NCBI GenBank assembly: GCA_037447655.1
Contig: JBBHKE010001197.1
Span: 109,501-173,500 of the forward strand
Direction of reading: 5' to 3'
DNA: 64,000 nt
From: Zygnema cylindricum
Lineage: Eukaryota > Streptophyta > Zygnematophyceae > Zygnematales > Zygnemataceae
Position numbers and translations under genes: made by a program. Every line of letters begins with the position of its first letter. Within the stretch, counting starts at the first letter, position 1. Under the pieces are notes generated by a model. That model saw only the letters and a list, made by a program, of their open reading frames with translations, was not told the origin of the DNA and ran no database searches. Below are positions 48,231-59,823 of the stretch, piece by piece.

Positions 48231-48521
48231 GTTCACCCTCATTCCGTCTTTGTTCAGTTGCGCGCTTCGCCCTTTTCCTTTGACGATCTTTGCGTATCAT
48301 GTTCTCGCGTTGGGCTGTTGTCTCTTGGACTTTGAGTGTATTGTGTCTTGCGGCTGCTAGTCCCTGTGGTGGATTACACCCTGCGTCCATACATTCAATA
48401 CGGTTATACATGCATGTCCTTGTATGTCCTTGTATGTCCTTCTGTCCTTTTACCGTACTTTGAATTTGTGTATTGTGACACTATATCCGGTGGGATACAT
48501 CCGCACATCCGGACGCATTGG
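48231..48521. other. spacer between long-TIR element and family C copy 2
   Basis: Contains a TGTCCTTGTATG triplication near 48415-48440; no gene seen. Confidence 0.5.
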
Positions 48522-48889
48522 ACCATAGTTCAAAAGTAGGTGAAAGTAGGCCCTTTCAATATGCCTATTGTATGCAAAACATACAATATGACCTTAAGAC
48601 CCATATTGTATTCGGACCTATTCAGACCTATTAAACATTCGGACCACTTTGTTTTTTTTTTTTCCGGGTTTTTTTTCCGGCGGAATGTCATCCTACGCCG
48701 CGTCAGTTCGCTAAAAAATTTCGTCAGGTGGCGTGCGCTGTAATATGATCATACGTCATATTCGTACGATCGTACAAGAGTGTCCGCAACTCACACCCAT
48801 ACAATATGCCTACTCTACGCGAGTTTAGTGCCAAGTTTTGTGCGCCTACCAAAGGCCTACAATAAAAACGCCTACTTTTGAACTATGGT
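48522..48889. mobile_element. TIR element (MITE), family C, copy 2
   Basis: Ends ACCATAGTTCAAAAGTAGG and its complement; interior CATACAATATGACCTTAAGA shared with 71-378 in inverted orientation, and TAAAAACGCCTACTTTTGA matching the other end of copy 1. 368 bp, non-coding. Confidence 0.8.
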
Positions 48890-49625
48890 TCATACACACT
48901 CGTTGTCGCGTGAATACGCTCCCGTACTGCTGTACACGGTTTACGTCCCGTCCATACTGCGGACGGACAACGCCTAATTTTAACGTTTCCCGGTAGGTGT
49001 CGGTGTGGTCGTGGCAGTGGTCGCCGTCGGTACATACGATTACGTACTGCGTACGTACGACATCCGTACTGTGGACTGACACAAAGCGGACAGCAGGCAC
49101 CGCTTATTTAATGGTTCCTAGAAAGGCGACCAAAGGTCTGCTATTTTGTACAGAGATATAAATTGTATAGTCAAAGTAGGTCAACGCGTTTTTAAAACTT
49201 TTGAATTTTGACCATTTTAAAACTTTTGAATTTTGTTTCATGCGCATATTTGTTATTTCTTTGTCGTTTCATGCGTGCGTTTCATGCGCATGAGACATCT
49301 ATGATTCTTAATACTTTCTCGTGGCCATTAAATTTGTCGGTGGGTGGACCGTAACGATGGCCGCTTCACACGTGAGAATTCTCTGGATGCTTTCTGGTGA
49401 AAGTACAGTGTCGGTGCCGTGTTGGCACCCTGTGGCTGTACGAAAAATCATCGCAACAAATATCATAGATGTCCTATGCGCATAAAACGCACGGAGTAAA
49501 CTAACGAATACTACGTTCCGTGCGCATAAAACAATTTCAAACTTTTAAAATTAGTAGGTAAAATTCGTACTTTTTTGTACTTTTTAAATTTAGATATTTA
49601 AATATTGAAAACCCTAAAAACTGAA
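48890..49625. other. intergenic, CGTAC-rich
   Basis: No gene seen. GTACG/CGTAC words are frequent in 48890-49080. CATGCGCAT and CGCATAAA words recur in 49230-49530. Confidence 0.45.
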
Positions 49626-49965
49626 ACGTGCAACGAACTAGCGGCGAGCGCCGGAATTTACGGCGTCTCCAACGGCGGCGTCCTCCTAAAGACGGTGTGG
49701 AGGACTGACAAAAATAAGCGTGCGAGACGCCATAAATTCCGCGGCTCTCCGCTCAGATAGAAATACGCGTGCGAGACGCCATAAATCCCGCGGCTCGCCG
49801 CTCATATAAAAATATGCGCGCGCAAATGAAGCAAAAGTGCAAAACTGATAAGTGCAACGAACTGGCGGCGAGCGGCGGAATTTACGGCGTCTCCAACGGC
49901 GGCTTTCTTCTGAAGACGGAGTGGAGGATAGATAAAAAATACGCGCGCGCAAATGAACCACCGTC
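49626..49965. repeat. GC-rich tandem and inverted repeat island
   Basis: A unit beginning GTGCAACGAACTGGCGGCGA and containing GAATTTACGGCGTCTCCAAC occurs at about 49628 and about 49851 (period near 223 bp). Between them are two copies of a shorter inverted version with GAGACGCCATAAAT and CCGCGGCTCGCCGC. The result is alternating direct and inverted segments able to form hairpins. Confidence 0.85.
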
Positions 49966-50094
49966 TCTTTTTTTGAAAATGTCCGTACAACTTTCCATAT
50001 ATTTGAGACGTACGAAATTTACGAAAGCTACGAAACAAACGAATACTACGTAGTTTTCGTAAAAAGTCCAAATCCGTACGAATTGGACATCTAT

Positions 50095-50860
50095 GACAAA
50101 TATCTTTCATTCCTCACTGTTCCTCAAAGATCCCAAGGGCGGGCCTTCCGGGATTTTTCGCTATGCATCAAACATTCTGGGAGGGTCCGCTCCAGGGAAA
50201 TGTACGAAAAATGTACGGACTTACCTTTTCCGATGCGAAGAAACATTGGGCACACCCAAAAAGTAACCGCTTATCGCTATTAGTGTTGACATTTTTTCGC
50301 CACTTAAAACATCTTTTGTCCGTATAAAACTGTCGGATTGTTGATCTGACGGTTGCGATTGAAAGCTAAGATTCTCAGATTCCGATTGCCGGTCTAAAAT
50401 TGAAAATCGGACAAGTATGTACGGAGAAAAAATGATTTAAGTGGCTGAAAAAATGTTAACCCTAATAGGGATACACGGTGTACTCCGACGTCCGTACACT
50501 TATCTTGTTACTCCAACAATTCCCTCCGCCGTTTGCGCCGTTTTACTTCAAAAGTCCAAACAGTCCCGCTGTGTGACAGAAGCCACGTGTGACCCTACAT
50601 TCCGTACAAGCACTAATTCTTTGTAGATCTTCTCACTGTTCCCTGAAGATCCTTATGAACGCACTTTTTCCGGGACTTTTCGTAATGTACCTTCTTGCAG
50701 CTGTACGGACGTACCTTCTCCGACGCCCAGAAATATTTGTCAACCAATTTTGAATTTTCCTTCCTCTTTCCGTACAGTTTTGGACTACTCAAACAACTCC
50801 CTTCGCCGTTTTGCGCCGTTTTACTCCAAAAAAGTTAAATCTGTCGAGCTTTATCTGCGT
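50095..50860. repeat. local direct duplication interrupted by a TIR element
   Basis: Block 1 (50095-50262 plus 50483-50590) and block 2 (about 50625-50860) share CTCACTGTTCC, a TTTCCGGGAC/TTCCGGGATT stretch, TACGGACNTACCTTNTCCGA and GCGCCGTTTTACT. The family A element 50266-50480 sits in block 1 only. Confidence 0.65.
50266..50480. mobile_element. TA-flanked TIR element, family A copy 4
   Basis: 215 bp between TA at 50264-50265 and 50481-50482. Left ACCGCTTATCGCTATTAGTG, right complement CACCGTGTATCCCTATTAGG, both followed by ACATTTTTTC(A)GCCACTTAAA. The best preserved family A copy. Confidence 0.92.
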
Positions 50861-51065
50861 CTGACCGTACAGTTCGTACAGCCACTGATACTTGGTACGG
50901 ACAAACAATAGATAGTCCGTACATCGGATTGAGTGCTCACGAGATACTCGCCAGGATTCCGACAGGAGGAGGAAGTCAACAGAACTGTTCGACGCCTCCG
51001 TACAATTTTCGTACAATATCGAGGAAATATCGGAGCGTCTTAAACTCGCCACGTCATTAAATCCA

Positions 51066-51450
51066 TCGTCACTCTTCTCTCCTTCGTCGTCGTCATCCCT
51101 CATCCCTCTTCCCTCTTCCCATTTCCCCGTCCTCCTCGCCCTCCCCTCTTCCCCTTCCTCCTCCACCTCCCCTTCCTCCTCCCACTCCCCGTCCCCCTCA
51201 CCTCATTCCCTTCCCCTTCCTCTCCCCCTTCCGCCCTTTCCAATCCTCACACCGCCCTCCTCCCTCCCCTCTCCCCTCTTCCCCGTCACCCTTTCCTCCC
51301 CTCTCCGCCCTCCCTTCTCCTCCCTCCCCCATCCTCTCTCCTTCCCCCTTAATTTTAACCCTTCCCCCCACCCCCTCCTTCCCCTCCTCCACCCCTTATA
51401 GTCAATACTAGAATTTTCACGTTTCTCCAATTTTATCTCTTTGCTCTTTT

Positions 51451-51531
<81 letters not shown>

Positions 51532-51535
51532 ATCT
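51066..51535. repeat. pyrimidine-rich leader and (CT)n upstream of the LRR gene
   Basis: 51066-51400 is nearly pure C/T; 51450-51532 is (CT) repeated about 40 times. The same type of leader precedes the relic at 37322, so it is an old feature of this gene family's 5' region. Confidence 0.9.
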
Positions 51536-51662
51536 CTTTTCTCCTATGCCACCTATCAACTCTCTCCCTGTTTGAATCTCCACTTACACTCCTCTCCCTC
51601 CTCTTGTTCCCTCTTCCATCTTCTTCTCCTCCCTCTCTTCCTTCTCCTTCCTCTCCCCCTTC

Positions 51663-54600
51663 ATGGCACTTCTTCCCGGCTTCCTTCTTTGTGCGACAAT
51701 CCTTCTTTTCCGTACGACCTTCGCTTCCGGAGTTACCAGCTGCGATTATATCGTCGGCGATTCTGATGCGGAAGTCGCGCGGGAAACTATTTCGTATTTA
51801 GGGTTGAAAAATAGCCCAAATGTGAACTACAGTGGCAATCCGTGCTGCTGGCCAATGGTGATCTGCAATAATCAGACTAATCAGAGTGTCAGTAATCAGA
51901 CTGATGGCGTTGTCAGAGTGACGTGGATCAGTCTCAGTGGCTATGGGATAGTCGGCAGTTTGCCGCCGTCCATCGGGAACTTCTCGGCTTTGAAGTATTT
52001 GTACATGGCTTCAAACTTCCTAACAGGAAGTATTCCAGACAGTTGGGCAAATCTCAAAAACTTAGTACAGTTGGACCTGTCTAACAACAACCTAAATGGC
52101 ACTTTGGATGTAGCGGGGAATTGGACCGCAATGTCACATCTCTTTCTCAACTCTAATTATTTTAGCGGAGAAATGGCTATAATTCCAATAGCCGATATGC
52201 CAATGTTAGAGTGGTTATTATTGGACAATAACGATTTCACCGGACTTTTTCTAGATTAGATTGGTATTTTATCGGTCCTAAGGTATCTTAGACTCGGTGA
52301 AAACATCAAAATGTCTCCTTCCAATCTGCCATCTGCAAGTTCCAGCTGGCCTGATACTCTTATGACTGTCGAATTATCGTCAATGAATCTCATTGTATCT
52401 CTTCCCGAGGCTCTAAGTTCCCTTCCACAGCTTTTTTGGATTGACGTCAGTAACAATTCCATAGCTGGAAGCCTCCCTGAAAATTTCGTCTTCGACCCGC
52501 TAACTAACACTGTTTTACTTAACTCCAACAATTTTACAGGACCGGTACCATCTAGTCTTGCAAATAAAGTCATTTCCGTTCTTGATCTGTCAAATAATTT
52601 TTTAAGCGGAAATGTTGCAGATTTCCTCACGATCATATGCGGTTCCAACAGCTCGAATTGGACGCTCACATATCTAAATGTCAGCCAAAACAATTTAACT
52701 GGGGAAATCTCTTCAAGTTTCAGTGATGGAAATTGTACTAATCTTGCTACTCTCGATATAGGCCACAACAATCTCAATGATACCATTTCTAAGTTCACAG
52801 CGTTGACGGGCCTGACACATCTATATTTAGATTATAACAAATTCTCGCGAGAACTGCCCACTTTCAAAAGTGAATATATTACCACATTCAGTGTGGCAAA
52901 AAACGTTTTGTCTGGAAATATTTCTACTATGTTGAGGTTGCCAAACATAACATACCTAAACCTCAATGGCAACCAGTTCAATGGGCTTCTTCCCGCTAAC
53001 ACTAGTTGGGCTATGATCGAGACAATTGATCTTTCTCGGAATCTTTTCTTTGCGGAAATTCCCGTTAACTTCACAAAAGAGGCGACAAGATTACAATTGC
53101 TTGATTTGAGCAATAACAACTTTACTGGCACTATTCCGTCTTATCTGGGGAGCTTTGCATTTCTCCAATCTTTGTAAGTACAAGTAGTTTCTTTAATTTG
53201 ATGTTTTTACAACTAGGAAGAGATATGTTATAATTTATTCACATGTTTTATTCACAGAGCATCCAAACAAATCAAGCAAACTTAAGCAATGCTAAGCATT
53301 TTGCTGATGTTTCTAGGTTTTGAAATAATTTTAAAAAGTGATAAAACTTTGCCGTTTTCTACTTCAATCCCAGGGATTTGTCCAACAACCGATTTGATTC
53401 CGGAATTCCCGATACCTTTGGAGATGTGGATTTTGTTTACGATGATTCACTTCGGATATATAGACCTTCAAGTTTTTCTGGTCTATTATATCTGTGAGCA
53501 TTACAAGCGCTGTTTTGGTAACGAATTTTCTGTTTTTGTCATGACACGCAGTTACAGTGTTTTAACTTATGCTTTTTTTTAAGGAAAATACTTAAAAGCC
53601 ACTCATGTTTATAAGGCCAACACAAGTAGGGTTACAAAGTTGCGGTGGTAAAGCACCGCTGAGAAGCAGATGCAGTAGTCCTAAAGCTGTGATTGTTTCG
53701 AGATGTGTGTCAAAAGAAGAGTTCAATAGAGAGCAGTATAGGTTGGTTAATTAAGGCAATGTTCTCCAAAAACACTAACGTGGTTAGGTGCATCCTCAAA
53801 TATTTTCTAAGCTATTTTTTTCTTTAGAAAACTCAACAATTATATCATTTTTAGGCAGGTGCATTCCTCTAATCGTAGATTTGTTGGCCGCTTGTGAAAA
53901 AGGAACTTGAGCGGATGTAATCTTAATGGAACTATATTAGAGAAGATTGGGAATCTGCGGAGACTTTCTGTTTTGTGAGTTGCACCTTTTCTTTCTATCA
54001 CTAAAAACCCCTACTAGGTAATTCCTGGTGCCCCACCTGGGGACAGATGCCCAGAAAGGGGGTTCGAACTGACTTGTTATTCCCATCACAAAAGCTAGGC
54101 TAGAAAAATTTGAGATTACTTTTTTATTTGGTCTGTTTAATCCCATCTTTGGAGGAATTTGTTATCTGCGTTCTTTGGAGTATCGTGCAAGGTATATCGA
54201 TAAAATAAGAGATATAGTATTCTAACTTTTTGAAAATGACTTATCTTCCCAAAACAGTTCCTGACTTCATTTTCATTCTGTAAAAGAAACAATTGTAATC
54301 TTTTTTTAAGATGTATGACAACATTTTTCAAGTGTTTTGGTGAAATATTCTATAGGTAATACCTTATAGAGAGCCTTTCACCATGAATGACACGAAAAGT
54401 TTTTGTGGTGTACTATTTTGTTTTTTAGAGATTTGTCACATAACCAGCTGAGTGGAAACATAACAGATCTTCACGAAACTAGCCTCGCTACACTGTAAGT
54501 AATTCAAATGTTATATTTCTTGCTTGTATTTTGAATATTTTTCCTGTTGTAAGATTTGGTTGTCAACAGAAATCGTTCCAAAATAGCTGAGAATTAAATT

Positions 54601-55170
54601 CCAATGCCTGTCCAATCATAAATGTTGATTAATTTTAGAGTGATTGGAGATTCTGAAACGTGTTCTATCTAGAACGAGCTAATATTGAATGTTTTGTAAA
54701 GACTCACTTGTGCTAACAAACTTAAAATCACTCAATTACAAGCTTGAATTCATAAATCCCAATGTTGGTATAATGTGCTGACAAAGACTTGTCCGACAAC
54801 AAGCTAGCGGAGAACTGCCTGAGAACCTTGCAGAACTTCCCTTTGAGAACTTGTAAGTCCAAGAGTGGCACATTAGAAAACAAAAATTTCCTACGAAGTC
54901 GACTTGCTGGTGTAGCATAAAATGTTCATGACAATTCCATCAAAAACATGCGATATTTGTTGCCTTGGCGTCAAGCTTTATACGAAGGTGTAAAGCTATT
55001 TTGCCATTATTCCTAGAGTTAGTTTTTTTTTTATATAATGAAATTTTGAAGGTTCTTTGGTTGTTCTCTCTGGGCAGAAATTTGAGCATGAACTACTTAA
55101 CCGGATATGTGCCTGATTCGTTTTTTACGTTCAACCTTACGTACATCCTCACCGACTGCTCTATATATAG
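51663..55170 (+). pseudogene. leucine-rich-repeat protein gene, multi-exon, with in-frame TAG
   Basis: ATG at 51663 opens a signal peptide (MALLPGFLLCATILLFRTTF), a Cys-Cys-Trp cap (NPCCWPMVIC) and plant-type extracellular LRRs such as LVQLDLSNNNLNGTLD and ALKYLYMASNFLTGSIPDSW, rich in N-glycosylation sites. Exons: 51663-53173, 53374-53493, 53903-53974, 54429-54494, 54787-54852, 55078-55170. The introns are phase 2 and split each LxxLDLSxN repeat, the layout of plant LRR receptors. TAG at 52257-52259 stands where the 37-kb paralogue has TGG (Trp); the frame reopens unchanged after it. In the 54787 exon one base appears lost, so the expected DLSDNKLSGELPENL reads only by switching frame. No kinase domain was found. 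It could be a receptor-like protein gene in early decay, or the TAG could be a read error. Confidence 0.7.
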
Positions 55171-55324
55171 GTAGGATGCCCTGTTCCCGATTTCTTAGGA
55201 CTAGAGCTAGATGTTTCGGGTTCAAAAAGGAGGTTCGAAATTCAAATTCTTTCATTCTCCATTTAGCATACTGGAGCTAGTATTAACCAGGACAAATATT
55301 ATGTCTTGCTATGAGTTGCAAAAG

Positions 55325-55737
55325 AAATCTCAATGATAGCAATGGCAATGACGTGACTTTCACAGTATCAAATACTGATATAAGGTTTCGGGCATTGTGA
55401 GGCGCAGTTATATTCCTGGAAACAATCTCTTGGCGAGTTGCGTAGAAGGTGAGACACTGTGGAATATTTTCCATGTCACGATATGACCAAAATTTTAAAA
55501 TAAAAACAAATTTTCCTTGTATTTTAATCTAAGAGAATGTTTACGAAGTATACTTTATAGTGGAAATAAGTTGGGGTAACAAACATCTTTTTCGTAAATA
55601 TTTTAACCTAAGTAATTTTGTAGCGTTTTTTGGTTACACAATGGCATCATCGAAATATTTGTTCTTGTTTTATTCTTATTTTGTAGGTGGTCTTAGGTTT
55701 GGTGGCATTGATGATTATGGGATATGTAATGCGTTAA
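55325..55737 (+). other. possible 3' exons of the LRR gene
   Basis: Short stretches continue the LRR style: NLNDSNGNDVTFTVSNTDIR (55325-55384, phase 2 borders) and YIPGNNLLASCVEG (55408-55448). The 23-bp gap between them is too short for an intron. After a TTTTGTAG acceptor, 55687-55737 reads VVLGLVALMIMGYVMR then stop, which would make a membrane helix with a short basic tail as in receptor-like proteins. Phases do not all agree, so this is tentative. Confidence 0.3.
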
Positions 55738-58700
55738 ACTTCTCTTTGCTTTAAATACATATATAAATACATATATAAATAAACTGCATGTCGAATGCTT
55801 TAAGCGATTCTAAGTTCGTGGAGCATTATATAACATATCAAAGGAGATAAATAGCTAGTACAGAAATATATCACCATTTAAGGAATAGTTTGTTGATATT
55901 TCAAGTTTTCCACAATTTGCGAGCAAATCAGTCACACAGAGAAACGTAATCATCTGCAACGGACACTTTTATGGCATATTGACTTTGTGAACTACCTGAT
56001 TGTACTTGTGATAGGTTTTGTTGTCAATTACCCGCGGCCAACTTCCTCCCCATCCACAGGTTGTTCTCTAGTACATGACGGCTTTCCAGTCAAAAGTATC
56101 GGAATGTAGCCCTTTAAAACCTTCTTATGTTAAAAAAAAAAAAAACCTCCATTCTTTATTGTGATATTTCCTTTTCAAGGATCACTTTCTGCCTGAAACG
56201 CTGCATGTATGTCCTCTCCCCTCTCTCCTTCTCTCTCTCCTTCTGTCTATCCTTCCATCTCTTCTCTCTTATCTTTTCTCCCTCTTCTCTACTTGTCACT
56301 CCTCACTTCCCTCTCTCTTTGCTTCTCTCTTCTCCTTTTCTCTCTCCTCTTTCTCTCTTCTCTTTCTCTTTCTATGCCTCTCCCTCTACTCTCTTTCTCT
56401 CTTTTTTTCTCTCACATTTTCACTCCCGTTCTCTCTCTGCTTCTCTCTTCTCCTTTTCTCTCTCCTCTCTCTCTTTACTCTCTTTCCTATTGGGAGATTA
56501 ATTTTTCTTCTAAAGAACAATTATTTGAAGGTGCCGGGTTCAAGAATAGAAGCATGATGACCTTCCTTTGTAGCACACATATAGCGTCAGATTTGACGAG
56601 ATTTGACCTGTCATGTGAAGGCACAGATTCACTATCCTAAACAAATCAAATATTTATCTAGTCTTTATTAAACAGACACCATTGCAAAGAATAATCTAAG
56701 GAGGAACAAAAATTAGTAAGGTGAAAGTAAAGATGAAAATTAAAAGAATACACTACCTATAAATGTAGGCTTGTACTCATATCATTACACGAAGAATATT
56801 ATTAGAAGCATTCACCAATTTTGGACTATGGCTAGAATTCCCCGAGTTTCAAGGTCTCATTCTTTTTTGCGGATCAAAATAAGGTAACGGTAAACCTGTG
56901 ATTCAATTTTTTCCATTTTGGTATGTTTCCAAAAGTACAAATAGATTGTACCGTTGTACTGGATCAATAGTCCTAATGAAATCTTTTGATTCATTTTGAT
57001 CAAACGGCAGATAAAGAAGAACCAAGAGGCATCTTGGAGATTTTTACTCAACTTTTTTTTGTGAAACGCAATCTCCCATCACCTTTCTTAATATTTAGAG
57101 TTACCATTTTTAAGGCATAAATAGTTTTTTTATACTTTCCATAATGAAGGAAACAGAATCCTAATTTTGAGATGTTACTGCCAATAGGTGATTTTGGTAT
57201 AACATTAGTAACCGATGTTGTTTTCCTGCAGAAGAGCAGTCGGCCTTGTCGCGCCTGGTCGGTCATCCAAGCTAACAAGGGGAGTTTCCCCGTAACCACA
57301 GACCAGTTGGACCGGCCACAATTCAAACACGCAAAGGGGCCTCGGGAGTCACAGAAAATAGAAAGAGATAAAGAAGGTGTAGATTACGGAGAGATATATA
57401 GCAAAAAGACAAGATAGAAAGAGTAGAATCTCAGGAATAGCCGTAGCTGTCTGTTGGCATCCTTTTAGGACAATTTGATCCAATGTGGACTTTTCAATAA
57501 AGCCAAATTTATTCTAACTCTTTGTCTTACTCTAATGTCTGACTTGCTCTCTAATTGATGGATGAAGGGTTGATATTTCTGTCTGTTCTGCTCTGACTTT
57601 TGTATGCAAACAAAAAACCTACACTAAATAAGTTACTAAAATGTGGTCCAATCCAAACTTATTTACACATTGATTGTCCACCGAGAATTGCCGCACGTCT
57701 ATACACAATTTTGTACATAAAGCATTCATTTAGACATGTACTGTAGTCGTTCGGTTCAATTCCGTACATTCCGATTCGTCGCGTCACATCACCTTGCACA
57801 TATGCAAATCGGCACTCTTGTCAGAATCGATGGATCGCTGAAGATCGTCCAAAACTAACACTCCCACTCGAGCTTTATGCTATACATCCGATACGATATC
57901 GTCGTTGCTGATTTTCCTCTGGATAAATAACTCGCGGGATTTTTTTCGATAGAAAAACTGATCGCTGTACACTTGAGGCGATTTGGAGTAGATATAATCT
58001 TTCGCTCCATTGACCTGTACTGATTCAGGTTCCGCTTTAAGTATGATCCCGTGGGGACCACCTGTGGTCTAAAGATGACCTATCATAAATGTATGACCAC
58101 TTGGGGCGCGTCTGGCGACTAATGTTGCTACGTCGCTGGCGCTTCCTACAAATGCCAACGAATTAAAACGGGGACCACCTGGTGTGTCCTTTATCTTCGT
58201 TGTACGAGAAGCATAATGTTTCGTTTCGTTTTGACCGTGGATTTTGAACTTCTGACATCCAATCGGTACCGTCTATTTTGTCGCAGAATTGTCAAGTTGT
58301 CGTTCGAATTTCTTAATAAATTTCGTCCGTTCGATTGTTTCGTTCGCGGCGACGATTACATTTCGGCATTTCCCTACGTATGCCTCCAAAGGTACTTCGC
58401 GCCTTCGTCGCACGTCCTCAAAGGTACGCTCTGTACTTCTTTCAATCATAAAACATTTAGTACTTCGTTCAACAAGCTCATTCTGTCCTTCCGAAAATTT
58501 CTGTCTGAAACTTCTGCCTTTTAGGGTTTATTCTAAGGGTGCGTCTCCATGTGCCTAAGTAAGGGTTTTTTTCATTCGTTTTACTGTAAAACTTAGAGCC
58601 GTACCGCGTAAGTTTCAACCGTACAAAAAAAAGAAAAAATGAGAAGCACATTTTGCGTCATCATCGAATTTAAGATGTACTACATATTGTGATTTTTTGT

Positions 58701-59425
58701 CCTACGACCCACGACCACGCCAAAAAACGCCCTCTTCAAACTTTTCTTCAAAACACAAGGAAGATGTGTTTTCAAACAGATTTTTTTCTAAAAACAAATA
58801 AAAACACGTAGTTGCACGTGTAAGAATTTTCTAGGAAATTTCAAAAAAAATCAAGCGACGACGAAAAGTGCACGATCCGCTATTGTCCGTTTGCGTTCAG
58901 ATACGACAAAGCAAATTACACAATTTGTTTGGAATTGTCCGCTTGCGCCTGGTACGGATTTTATTTTGCAAGATCCGATGTTATTTCACGTCGCGCAGAC
59001 AAGAGATGCAAAGGCAAAATGCATCTTCCTCAACCGTGAAACGGTATAGGCTGGATGGCGGTACGTCTACAATGTCACGAAAACTTATGCGACGTCACAA
59101 CCTGCTAAAAAAATTAGCGTGCGACTGTCAGCGTATACAATCGTCACACGCTTAAGTAACTATGTCGTTGTTACACATAGGGACACCCGAAATCCAGGTC
59201 CGCCGGATCTGCGCTAAAAAACAAAGTTTTTTCTCTAAGTTTCAAGTACATGAAGACGCACCCTAAGTTTTTCGCTCTCCTCTTGGGATTGCCATCTTTT
59301 AGCACGTCTTCTAGGAGTCTAAAGTTTAGGTTTTCCTTCATGTTTATGGCGTCAGGAAATCGTTCTTTTTTCTGTCCAGCCATCTGCAAACCTGCCCGGG
59401 ACCTCTTAAACCTTATAATGTGTGC
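55738..59425. other. intergenic, no supported gene
   Basis: AT-rich DNA with a pyrimidine field at 56205-56490 (CTCTCTC/TTCTC). Open stretches at 57172 and 58216 have no recognisable domain and no splice-supported partners. 57690-58200 and 58580-59170 are relatively rich in CGTAC and CGTCG words, like the relic DNA at 48.9-51 kb. Confidence 0.45.
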
Positions 59426-59728
59426 CTATTCAAGATGTTTCTCCGTCTTTTGAATCCGGTGAGGTGAGATTTCCATTCTACCCTCAACCCTCGTTTGACT
59501 ACATCTATAAGTATTCTCTCTAAACTCCTCTTTGTCAGTTATCAACTTAAGATGCCTATCTCCCTTTTTCTTTCCTGCAGCAACTATTGAGTCCTTATGG
59601 CTGAATTCTTTTAATTCATTGACATCTTTAAATTCTTTTAGCTCGAGAATCTTACTAGATGTCCTTTTAAATTTATCTTTATTTGCATTATGACTCGTAA
59701 GTTCCTTGACTTTGAGCTTGACCTAGTC
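59426..59728 (-). CDS. possible terminal exon of an unrecognised Lys-rich protein
   Basis: After an ATTCAGACTAG acceptor the minus frame reads VKLKVKELTSHNANKDKFKR, ELKEFKDVNELKEF, LKLITDKEEFRENTYRC and ends LE-stop at 59426, about 100 codons of charged, helix-prone sequence. It lies on the same strand and just downstream of the open stretch at 61031-61400, with the copia remnant between. It may be part of one host gene. No family recognised. Confidence 0.25.
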
Positions 59729-59823
59729 TGAATAATTGGGGATTGGGAACTAACACCTTTTACTTCTCCCATCATGTCTTCCGCTGTGCCTTGCGAATTT
59801 TCTCCTCTCCAAATTGAGGCCGA

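Noticed and set aside
51203-51583. Glu/Arg/Gly-rich minus-strand frames opposite the LRR leader
   Set aside because: Artefact of the (CT)n and pyrimidine-rich leader.
53990-54080. tRNA-like GGGTTCGAAC word suggesting a tRNA or SINE
   Set aside because: No acceptor-stem pairing, D-arm or anticodon arm could be built around it; it lies in an LRR intron.
55385-55407. A 23-bp intron between two LRR-like pieces
   Set aside because: Far below a workable intron length; the pieces are reported only as possible decayed exons.
57172-57417. Plus-strand open frame of 81 codons (and the opposite minus frame)
   Set aside because: No recognisable motif, no splice support, and equal-length frames on both strands suggest chance.
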